A stretch of DNA of 5,520 bases from an uncultured Succinivibrio sp. (GTDB lineage Bacteria > Pseudomonadota > Gammaproteobacteria > Enterobacterales > Succinivibrionaceae): assembly GCA_900767695.1 (NCBI GenBank), contig CAAGAC010000089.1, positions 1-5,520 of the forward strand, read 5' to 3'. A model generated the notes under the pieces. It was not told the origin of the DNA. It saw only the letters and a program-made list of their open reading frames with translations, and did not search any database. Each line of letters begins with the position of its first letter. Position 1 is the first letter of the stretch. Below, piece by piece: positions 1 to 5,379 of the stretch. Position numbers and translations under genes: made by a program.

Positions 1-105
1 AAAGCGAAGCGAATACTGTCACAGGCCCCTTTTTTTCGCCTCGAACCTGTCTTCCTTCCCTGCAGCTTCTGCTGTCCGCTCTACAGATCATTCACCCCAC
101 AGACT

Positions 106-678
106 TTGTGCAAGACCCAAGAGATTTGCAATGAATTGATGAATTGCGGATTGTCAGAAAAGGATGTCTACTATGGAAATAAAAACATGGAGCTTCCCGG
201 ATGGTTCCGGCCAACCAAGCAATGGGACATCTTGGCTTTTTATGAAAGAAAATTGATTGTTGCAGTCGAGTTAAAGTCAATCAGCAGCTCGTTTGGCAAC
301 AATGCTAACAACCGAACGGAAGAGGCATTGGGGTCAGCGGTTGATGCTACCACTGCACTTAAATACGGCCTGTTTGGTGACAATGTCCCGCCTATCTTTT
401 GATATGTAATGATAGTCAGGTCAGATGCCGACTCTAGAAAAGTAACACATCGTCCTAATGATCCGCATTACAAGACGGATAATGCTTTTTATGATGTCTC
501 CTATATTGACCGCCTAGGCATTATGTGCCAGCGCTTATTAACTGAACGCTTGTATGATGCAGTTTGGTTCGTGGTAGTCGATCCTGTGAATGGGGGAATT
601 TCTGAACCGCAGTCATCCCTTACATATGACAAGTTCATAACGCGGATCAACTCCCAGGTGGACATCGTCAAGGCGTGA
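106..678 (+). pseudogene. Broken XhoI/PaeR7I-family type II restriction endonuclease
   Basis: Seen: one reading frame holds ELPGWFRPTKQWD, an ELK triplet inside IVAVELKS, then SFGNNANNRTEEALGSA, and later CQRLLTERLYDA. This block order is characteristic of the XhoI/PaeR7I endonucleases, which cut CTCGAG (family knowledge, recalled). The WD of TKQWD and the ELK triplet fit the PD-(D/E)xK nuclease core. An in-frame TGA at 400-402 splits the frame inside PPIF*YVMIV, where relatives have a glycine; one GGA to TGA change explains it. The family is usually about 245 residues. Here similarity starts only near codon 110-120, so some 50-60 N-terminal residues are missing, although the frame stays open upstream to base 1 with unrelated sequence. 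The C-terminal end (EP...L.Y.KF...V) looks complete. The TTG at 106 is only the first possible start and has no clear ribosome binding site. No partner methyltransferase is visible. The base composition is A/T-richer than downstream genes, which suggests acquisition followed by decay. A sequencing error at base 400 would not restore the N-terminus. Confidence 0.85.
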
Positions 679-1027
679 CCTTTACGCTTTCGACAGGGGG
701 GGAGCTGCGCTTTGACGCGCCGGCTTCGTCAAATGCTTTGCGCATGAGCATGTTTGGCGCTTTTGCTAAGCGCAGCTGCATGCTGGCCTGTGGCGGCATC
801 CTTATCATCTCTATAGCGCTGCCTCGCAATCCAAATGGTTGTTCCGGCCTCCAGTGCATGCAGTCCATGTGGCTCCAAGACGGGATCTGCAATTGATCTT
901 AATTTTTCTCTTTATCTTCATTTAGTTCGTAAAATGCCCCAAATCATGGAGGCGCTCCAAGCCTTATAGGGCGGCATGACGGCAGTTCAGAATACGTCCG
1001 CTTGGCCGTGCAATCAGAGCGGGCTTT
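679..1027. other. Spacer without a supported gene
   Basis: About 350 bases lie between the endonuclease remnant and the tRNA promoter. Short open frames exist on both strands at 668-897, but none has a ribosome binding site or a protein I recognise. On the minus strand, a frame from about 920 down to 735 is open for roughly 60 codons and could be a gene remnant; I cannot name it. Bases 897-945 are A/T-rich. I see no terminator, no direct repeat of the tRNA 3' end and no transposon ends here. Confidence 0.5.
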
Positions 1028-1036
1028 TGCTAGAAT
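1008..1036 (+). promoter_or_regulatory. Probable promoter of the tRNA-Pro gene
   Basis: TGCTAGAAT at 1028-1036 is an extended -10 element: TG, one base, then TAGAAT with five of six consensus bases. A weak -35 (GTGCAA, 1008-1013) lies 17 bases upstream. The stretch after the -10 (CCCGTCC) is G/C-rich, like the discriminator of stable-RNA promoters under stringent control. Transcription would start near 1043, giving a leader of about 8 bases before the tRNA. Confidence 0.55.
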
Positions 1037-1050
1037 CCCGTCCGTCCAGT

Positions 1051-1127
1051 CGGTGATTAGCGCAGCCTGGTAGCGCATCTGTTTTGGGTACAGAGGGTCG
1101 CAAGTTCGAATCTTGTATCACCGACCA
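1051..1127 (+). tRNA. tRNA-Pro, anticodon UGG
   Basis: The 77-base sequence folds into a full cloverleaf. The acceptor stem is CGGTGAT (1051-1057) with ATCACCG (1117-1123). The D stem is GCGC with GCGC (1060-1063 and 1073-1076). The anticodon stem is TCTGT with ACAGA, around the loop TTTGGGT with anticodon TGG at 1085-1087. The T stem is GCAAG with CTTGT and has one G-U pair, around the loop TTCGAAT. The discriminator is A1124 and CCA is encoded at 1125-1127. It reads CCA and, by wobble, other proline codons. It closely resembles the enterobacterial tRNA-Pro(UGG). I see no T-run terminator just after it, so co-transcription with the phosphatase gene 58 bases downstream is possible. Confidence 0.97.
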
Positions 1128-1185
1128 GGCACTCCCCCTATTCATCTCCTCCCGTTCATCCTGCTTGAAAAGCCAAGGCTTTTAA

Positions 1186-2130
1186 ATGATTTACGATGTC
1201 ATCGGCGACATCCATGGGAAGGCGCCGCTGCTTGAGAAGCTCCTTCGCGCCCTGGGCTACCGCAAGGGGCGCTCGGGTGCCTACCAGGCGCATGACCGCA
1301 TGGCCGTGTTCCTGGGCGATCTCGTCGATCGCGGCGAGCGCCAGCTTGAGACGGTGAGGATAGTGAGATCCATGTGCGACGCGGGCACGGCCTCGTGCGT
1401 GCTCGGCAACCACGAGCTCAACGCCGTGATGTACGCGACCGAGGATCCCTCAAGCCCGGGCAGGTACCTGCGCAGGCACTCCGAGGCCAACGAGCGCCAG
1501 CACGAGATGTTCCTGAAGGAGTTTGGCGATGTCGACGCGCCGCTGCACCGCGAGTGGATCGGCTGGTTCAAGACGCTGCCGATGTGGCTTCGCCGCTACG
1601 ACTTCATGGCGGTCCACGCCTGCTACGATCCGGTCTCGATGACGGTTACCCGCGCGGCGACCGACGGCACGCTCTGCCTTGAGGGAGCCCGGAGCCTTGG
1701 GGCCATGTCGAGCAAGCTCAGCAGCGCGGGCAGGGCGGCCGACGTGCTCCTCAAGGGACCAGAGGTGAGGCTTCCCTACAGCCTCAAGTTCACCGACAAG
1801 AACGGCCAGTCCCGCCGCAAGATGCGCGTGCGCTGGTGGCAGGACTCGGCATCGAACCTCTATGACGACGGGATCTCGCTCAACTGCACGAAAGAGGAGG
1901 AGGCAAGGCTCAGAACCATGACGCCTCCCTACACGCGCAAGGCCCCCGACATCACTGGCCTCGTCTTCATCGGCCACTACTGGCTCCATCCGACTGATGA
2001 TCCCAGGCCGCTCTCGCAAAAGGTCATCTGCTGCGACTTCAGCGCGGGGATCGGCGGCCCGCTGTGCGCCTACAGCCACGAGTTCGGCTTTGAGGCCGAT
2101 CCGAAGCGCTTCACCCTGGTAAGTCCATGA
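1186..2130 (+). CDS. PPP-type metallophosphoesterase (ApaH/serine-threonine phosphatase-like)
   Basis: A complete 314-residue protein with the calcineurin-like metal-binding motifs in order: GDIHG (7-11), GDLVDRG (44-50), GNHE (74-77), the histidine of AVHACYD (H144) and GHYW (H264 in IGHYWL). These residues hold a two-metal centre that hydrolyses phosphoester or phosphoanhydride bonds. The blocks LLKGPEVRLP, RVRWW and CDFSAGIGGPLCAY are, from memory, typical of a proteobacterial group annotated as metallophosphoesterase or protein phosphatase, distinct from true ApaH. No signal peptide or membrane segment is visible, so it is probably cytoplasmic. The substrate cannot be told: phosphoprotein and dinucleoside polyphosphate are both possible. 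The ATG at 1186 is preceded by AAGG (1175-1178) with 7 bases between, and it places GDIHG near the N-terminus as expected. An inverted repeat (1168-1183) covers the binding site. The gene ends 24 bases before a clear terminator, so it is probably the last gene of its unit. Confidence 0.93.
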   Translation: MIYDVIGDIHGKAPLLEKLLRALGYRKGRSGAYQAHDRMAVFLGDLVDRGERQLETVRIVRSMCDAGTASCVLGNHELNAVMYATEDPSSPGRYLRRHSEANERQHEMFLKEFGDVDAPLHREWIGWFKTLPMWLRRYDFMAVHACYDPVSMTVTRAATDGTLCLEGARSLGAMSSKLSSAGRAADVLLKGPEVRLPYSLKFTDKNGQSRRKMRVRWWQDSASNLYDDGISLNCTKEEEARLRTMTPPYTRKAPDITGLVFIGHYWLHPTDDPRPLSQKVICCDFSAGIGGPLCAYSHEFGFEADPKRFTLVSP

Positions 2131-2154
2131 AATTGCGCCTCGCGGATGCGGACA

Positions 2155-2184
2155 GGGCCTGTGCATGCATGACAGGTCCTTTTT
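2155..2184 (+). terminator. Intrinsic terminator after the metallophosphoesterase gene
   Basis: GGGCCTGT (2155-2162) pairs with ACAGGTCC (2172-2179): eight base pairs, one of them G-U, around a 9-base loop. Five T residues follow directly (2180-2184). It starts 24 bases after the stop codon. Confidence 0.88.
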
Positions 2185-2187
2185 GTA

Positions 2188-2203
2188 TGTGATCCAAATC
2201 AAA
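2188..2203. promoter_or_regulatory. FNR/CRP-like operator palindrome
   Basis: GTGATCCAAATCAA (2189-2202) matches the FNR consensus TTGAT-N4-ATCAA at nine of ten positions. Read one base wider, TGTGA-N6-TCAAA (2188-2203) matches the CRP consensus TGTGA-N6-TCACA at nine of ten. It sits just after the terminator and about 470-490 bases before the promoter of the lipoprotein operon, and I see no good promoter next to it. It may be a chance match. Confidence 0.3.
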
Positions 2204-2409
2204 AAAAGCGCCAGAGCAGGGGTTATTAGCACCGGGAAAACTTAGGAAAAGAAGTCAATTGCGTACAGGAAAAGGGCCTTTTTGGACAGTCTGTCCCGTG
2301 CGAAATGACCTTCCACTGAAATGTCACAAAATCGCAAAAAAGTTTTTCAAGGCGGGTTTTTGCAGTGCTTTTTGCGGGCTCTTTCGCACTTTTCTGAATA
2401 AAACGCCTT
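2204..2409. other. A/T-rich spacer without a gene
   Basis: There is no supported coding frame. Visible structure is limited to an odd-centred palindrome GGACAG-T-CTGTCC (2284-2296) and an A/T-rich set of short complementary runs: GCAAAAA at 2334-2340 can pair with either of two TTTTTGC copies (2357-2363 and 2369-2375). The function is unknown. Confidence 0.5.
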
Positions 2410-2541
2410 TAATATAAAGACATTGGCAGGCAACTTTTGAACTTTGTGATCGCGGTCAGGGAAATCTCCGGGAGGACACTCTCAAAAATATTTTTTCGAG
2501 ACCGATCACAAAATCAAAAAAGTGCTATATTAAAGACACTC
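2410..2541. repeat. Long imperfect inverted repeat flanked by two similar TATAT(T)AAAGACA motifs
   Basis: TTTGTGATCG (2443-2452) is perfectly complementary to CGATCACAAA (2503-2512). Pairing continues inward with GTC/GAC (2455-2457 and 2500-2502) after a two-base bulge. It continues outward with TTTTGA/TCAAAA (2435-2440 and 2514-2519), and then AC/GT and GC/GC through small bulges to 2430 and 2525. The core can add a small hairpin, GGGAG (2470-2474) with CTCTC (2479-2483). Outside the arms lie ATATAAAGACATT (2412-2424) and ATATTAAAGACACT (2527-2540), alike except for one inserted T and one other change. It could be the fold of a structured RNA, a looped operator with TGTGA and TCACA half-sites, or a small insertion element with target duplication. 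Confidence 0.6.
2523..2531 (+). promoter_or_regulatory. Extended -10 promoter element in the spacer
   Basis: TGCTATATT is a TG-N-TATATT extended -10. The region 17 bases upstream (2503-2508) does not resemble TTGACA. Transcription would start near 2538. It lies at the right foot of the long inverted repeat. Confidence 0.45.
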
Positions 2542-2597
2542 CTTATGTTTGTTTGATTGTTCTTCCCCGCCCGGGCAACCTCGCGGGGATTTTTCTT
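2538..2597 (+). ncRNA. Candidate short RNA of about 60 bases
   Basis: The segment is bounded by the extended -10 at 2523-2531 and the strong terminator at 2564-2600. It holds only a three-codon frame without a ribosome binding site (ATG at 2545). A terminator so close after a promoter suggests a small RNA or an attenuated leader. If transcription starts at the upstream TATAT motif near 2413 instead, the RNA would be about 175 bases and include the long hairpin. The sequence matches no RNA family I know. Confidence 0.3.
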
Positions 2598-2600
2598 TTT
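2564..2600 (+). terminator. Strong intrinsic terminator in the spacer
   Basis: TCCCCGC (2564-2570) pairs with GCGGGGA (2583-2589) around a 12-base loop. The run TTTTTCTTTTT (2590-2600) follows. The phosphatase gene already has its own terminator nearly 400 bases upstream, so this one must end a different + strand transcript. Confidence 0.88.
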
Positions 2601-2670
2601 CAGGCACGCCTTTTTCCTTTCCCGCATGAGATCCCGCCACCGCCGGGCGACCGAGGCATGTCCAGCGCCA

Positions 2671-2699
2671 TGAACAAGCGCGCGGATTTTGGGTAGAAT
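2671..2699 (+). promoter_or_regulatory. Probable sigma-70 promoter of the lipoprotein operon
   Basis: TGAACA (2671-2676, four of six consensus bases) and TAGAAT (2694-2699, five of six) are separated by 17 bases. The start would be near 2706, leaving a leader of about 120 bases. A perfect TTGACA at 2742-2747 has no acceptable -10 at 16-18 bases and is less likely to be used. I do not see a sigma-E type GGAACTT motif, which controls the E. coli homologue dolP (yraP). Confidence 0.5.
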
Positions 2700-2729
2700 T
2701 GGACTTGCGCGCCGCTCCGCCATCTCCTT

Positions 2730-2752
2730 GCGCCTGCCCTATTGACAGGCGC
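2730..2752 (+). other. Hairpin in the 5' leader of the lipoprotein gene
   Basis: GCGCCTG (2730-2736) pairs perfectly with CAGGCGC (2746-2752) around a 9-base loop. No T-run follows, so it is not an intrinsic terminator. It may shape or protect the leader. Confidence 0.4.
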
Positions 2753-2828
2753 GGCGGGCGGCATTGGCATCTTTAGGATCAAGGACTTGCCGCAAAAGCT
2801 CTGCGGCATCCACGGCAGGAGCATTCCA

Positions 2829-3638
2829 ATGGACAAGAACAGGATCATCTGCAAACTCGCGCTGGCCGCAGCGCTGGCCGCGCCCGCCCTCATGCTCAAC
2901 GGCTGCGTCACCGCGCTGGTCGCCGGCGGCGCCGCGGCAGGCGGCACCATGATCGGATCCGACAGCCGCACGGTCGACGTGCAGATGTACGACCAGCAGA
3001 TCGAGAACGACGCGAGGGCTATCCTCAACGATCATAAGTCCGACTCCGACTCCAAGGTCTTCAACGTCGCGGTGGTGTCCGTCAACGGCAACGTGCTGCT
3101 CGCTGGCCAGACCACGAGCTGGGACTACTTCCAGAACTGCGTGGCGGCTATCAGGAAGGTCCAGTACGTGCGCAAGGTCTACAACTACGTCGAGCACCGC
3201 GCGCCGATCTCTGGCTCGGCCATCGCCGCCGACGCGGTGATCACCGGCCAGGTCAAGGCCATGCTGCTTGCAGGCAAGGGCATCGCCTCCGGCCGCTTCA
3301 AGGTCTTCACCGAGGACAAGGTGGTCTACCTGATGGGCTACGTCACCCGCGACGAGTCCAGGCGCGCCGTCAACCAGGCCCGCAAGGTCAGCGGCATCAA
3401 GAGGATCGTGACGATCTTCGACTACATGGACAGCGCCGGCAACCCGGCCCCTTCCGTGAACGACAAGTCGCAGGCCTCCGTGGTCGACGCCACCGGCGCC
3501 CCGGCGGCGGGCTCTGTTAACAGCTCCTCCTCGATGGCGGCCGAGACCCAGTCCAGCGCCGACAACGGCGGCGCCTCCATAGTCGGCTCCAATGACGACG
3601 GCGGGCTCCTGGCCCCGGCAACCCCGGCCAACTGGTAG
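2829..3638 (+). CDS. BON-domain outer-membrane lipoprotein (DolP/OsmY-like)
   Basis: A 269-residue precursor. The ATG at 2829 is chosen because AGGAG (2817-2821) lies 7 bases upstream and because it gives a proper signal peptide: MDKNR, then a hydrophobic stretch, then the lipobox LNGC with Cys26 as the lipidated residue. The residue after it is Val, not Asp, so sorting to the outer membrane is expected. Two BON domains follow. The first spans about 52-122, with VSVNGNVLLAGQ and VRKVYNYV. The second spans about 131-200, with FTEDKVVYLMGYVTRDESRRA and IKRIVTIFDYM. This is the architecture of DolP (YraP), which in E. coli binds anionic phospholipid through its second BON domain and supports envelope integrity at the division site. 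DolP has about 190 residues; here a tail (202-269) rich in Ser, Ala, Gly and Asp is added, probably disordered. It is the first gene of a likely operon with the 556-residue protein and mepA. Family assignment is firm; one-to-one orthology to DolP is inferred. Confidence 0.9.
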   Translation: MDKNRIICKLALAAALAAPALMLNGCVTALVAGGAAAGGTMIGSDSRTVDVQMYDQQIENDARAILNDHKSDSDSKVFNVAVVSVNGNVLLAGQTTSWDYFQNCVAAIRKVQYVRKVYNYVEHRAPISGSAIAADAVITGQVKAMLLAGKGIASGRFKVFTEDKVVYLMGYVTRDESRRAVNQARKVSGIKRIVTIFDYMDSAGNPAPSVNDKSQASVVDATGAPAAGSVNSSSSMAAETQSSADNGGASIVGSNDDGGLLAPATPANW

Positions 3639-3653
3639 CAAGCGCCGCTGAAG

Positions 3654-5324
3654 ATGGAAGCCAAACGCAAGATCTATTTCGCCGGGGCCTTCCTCCCCAA
3701 CGAGGGGGAGCCCGAGCAGACGCTCGAGCTGGCGGTGCTGGAGTGGCAGGTCGGCGACGCCGACAGCGCTCCGGTCTCGCTCAAGACGCTGCCCCGGATC
3801 TACATGCACTCCTTCGTCTGCCCCCGCTACCCGGCCAGGGTGCGCTGGGGCAACGTCGACGAGAACGGGCTTGACGGCAGGTCGCTGCGCAAGCACGCCG
3901 GAAGCTTCCCGCTCATCGAGGATCTGCTCGCCGAGGACTACCTGCGCGGGCGGGACGTCGTCGTCTTCGACGACGCCAAGGATCCCATCCACAGCATGGT
4001 CTCCCACGCCTCCTCGGTCGAGTGCGTGTCCCAGATGTGGGCCCGCGCCTTCAGCGAGGGCGACGAGCAGGCGCGCGAGATCACGCGCCTGCCGCAGATG
4101 CTCGAGTACCTGGGCTTCCCCTCGGTGCAGTCCCAGCTCCAGCACACCGAGCACTACACCGCGCTGATCCTCGAGCTCTTCGCGACAGCGGCGGTGTGGT
4201 CGGTGCTCGAGGAGCTCAGGCTCCATGCCCGCAAGGTCAAGACCGTGCGCGGCTCGCTGCCGCTCTCCCAGGTCTGGCCGGTCAAGGAGCCGCCCGCCGA
4301 CTGGTTCGACGACAGCTGCACCACGCTCGAGAGCATCCCCGCCCGCGAGGTCGACGCCTTCTTCGGGCGCGAGATGCAGGACTACATCGACTGGCGCCGC
4401 ACCTGCATCTACCTCAACGACTGGGTCTTCCGCAGATCCCGCGAGAACCTCTCGTCGCTTCGCGATCCCGACGATCGCGACCGCCTCATCGAGCACATCT
4501 ACCGCAACGTCTTCGATCTGCGCATGCAGCTGTGGTCGCTGGTGTTCTACTCGGTGTTCGAGGGCAAGAAGGACTACGCCTGCCAGGTCGCGCTCAACGA
4601 CGGGCGGCTTGCCACGCTGCCCTCGTCGGCGCGCTCGGACTTCGCGGCCTTCATGGCCTCGCACCTTCAGGACTTCCTCGATCCGCGCCAGAAGCGGCAG
4701 CTCCTCTCGGAGATCATCAGCCACTACCTGCTGTGGAAGTCGCGCCAGCCCTTCGAGGAGTACGACTTCGCCGCGCTGAGCCGCGAGCAGCAGCGCAATC
4801 CCTCCGACCGCCGCTACTTCCTGCGCGAGGGCCCCGAGAACGTCAGGGTCAAGTGCTTCCGCGAGATCGCCACCGGCGACAAGGTCGTGCGCTACCGCTG
4901 CTACGAGATCTCAGGCCGCGGCGCCGAGCGCGACACCGCGGTGATGTGGGTCAACGAGCTCTTCCGGATGTTCATGGAGGAGATCAAGAATCCCTTCTCG
5001 CACTTCTGGACCATCCCCGCGACCCACAAGTGGATCCGCTGCATCACGGGCGTCTCGTGGGACGCCATCGCAAGGCAGCCGCGCATCAACGAGTCACCGG
5101 CGGTCATGAAGGTGCGCTCGCTCGTCTCGCAGGTCATCTCCGAGGAGAGCCTCGGCTACGTGAGGAGCCTGCGCAGCCACCTCGCCGCCGACATCGCGCG
5201 CATCAACAGCAGCCCCGAGGCCGAGTTCACCGACCGCTTCGCCTTCATGGGCGTCTCGGTCGAGATAGTGGTGGTGAACCGCTCCCAGACCCCGCTTTTA
5301 AAGCGCCTGTTCAACTTCAGCTGA
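3654..5324 (+). CDS. 556-residue protein of unknown function with a degenerate DnaQ-like N-terminal region
   Basis: It starts 15 bases after the lipoprotein stop. Only a weak site (TGAAG directly before the ATG) is visible, so translation may depend on coupling. There is no signal peptide or membrane segment, so it is likely cytoplasmic. I do not recognise the full-length family. Residues 1-190 follow the order of a DEDD-type (DnaQ/RNase T) 3'-5' exonuclease: a first strand pair (IYFAGAFL ... LELAVLEWQ, 7-32), then HSFVCPRYP (52-60), GLDGRSLRKHAGSFPLIEDLL (72-92), VVVFDDAKDP (102-111) in the place of the HNAxFD block, and EHYTALILELFATAAV (166-181) in the place of HxAxxDA.ATA. The DxE of motif I is not present, and the motif III Asp would be Glu174. 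If the fold call is right, the domain is probably inactive or strongly altered. Residues 190-556 look mostly helical, with many charged and aromatic residues (for example DYIDWRRTCIYLNDWVF), and show no motif I can name. Codon use matches its neighbours. The function is unknown. Confidence 0.85.
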   Translation: MEAKRKIYFAGAFLPNEGEPEQTLELAVLEWQVGDADSAPVSLKTLPRIYMHSFVCPRYPARVRWGNVDENGLDGRSLRKHAGSFPLIEDLLAEDYLRGRDVVVFDDAKDPIHSMVSHASSVECVSQMWARAFSEGDEQAREITRLPQMLEYLGFPSVQSQLQHTEHYTALILELFATAAVWSVLEELRLHARKVKTVRGSLPLSQVWPVKEPPADWFDDSCTTLESIPAREVDAFFGREMQDYIDWRRTCIYLNDWVFRRSRENLSSLRDPDDRDRLIEHIYRNVFDLRMQLWSLVFYSVFEGKKDYACQVALNDGRLATLPSSARSDFAAFMASHLQDFLDPRQKRQLLSEIISHYLLWKSRQPFEEYDFAALSREQQRNPSDRRYFLREGPENVRVKCFREIATGDKVVRYRCYEISGRGAERDTAVMWVNELFRMFMEEIKNPFSHFWTIPATHKWIRCITGVSWDAIARQPRINESPAVMKVRSLVSQVISEESLGYVRSLRSHLAADIARINSSPEAEFTDRFAFMGVSVEIVVVNRSQTPLLKRLFNFS

Positions 5325-5345
5325 CGCGCCGCGCCGGCAGTCCAT

Positions 5346-5365
5346 GCGCCGCCCTAAGGCGGCGC
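5346..5365 (+). other. Perfect G/C hairpin between the 556-residue gene and mepA
   Basis: GCGCCGCC (5346-5353) pairs with GGCGGCGC (5358-5365) around the loop CTAA: eight uninterrupted base pairs. The following CTTCGAGTCTTC is not a T-run, so it is a poor intrinsic terminator. It begins at the G of an upstream in-frame ATG (5344) and ends 14 bases before the chosen mepA start, so it could limit read-through, stabilise an mRNA end, or hide the upstream start. Confidence 0.6.
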
Positions 5366-5379
5366 CTTCGAGTCTTCAA

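Noticed and set aside
400..402. TGA read as glycine (alternative genetic code)
   Set aside because: The TGA falls where the family has Gly, as in codes that read UGA as Gly. However, the phosphatase and the 556-residue gene both end at TGA in the expected place, so the standard code fits and the endonuclease is simply broken.
668..920. Minus-strand frame of about 60 codons (open from about 920 to 735), plus shorter frames at 668-896 on both strands
   Set aside because: There is no ribosome binding site, no recognised motif, and no clear codon bias. It may be a remnant but cannot be supported as a gene.
1051..1127. tRNA-Pro as an active integration site
   Set aside because: No integrase is present and no copy of the tRNA 3' end is visible elsewhere in the window; the foreign-looking DNA is on the 5' side.
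2334..2375. CRISPR or other repeat array in the A/T-rich spacer
   Set aside because: There are only two short TTTTTGC copies, without regular spacing or unique spacers.
2410..2600. 6S RNA gene
   Set aside because: The size from the upstream TATAT motif to the terminator is about right, but I see no 6S-like central bubble or sequence match to the forms I remember.
2742..2828. Earlier start for the BON lipoprotein at TTG 2742
   Set aside because: It would bury the signal peptide 29 residues inside the protein. The ATG at 2829 has AGGAG at ideal spacing and gives a normal lipoprotein signal.
2739..4724. Very long minus-strand open frame opposite the lipoprotein and 556-residue genes
   Set aside because: It is the mirror of G/C-rich codons on the + strand. 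The translation is low-complexity (many Val, Asp, His, Arg, Gly) and lacks a start site. The + strand genes have clear domains and a ribosome binding site.
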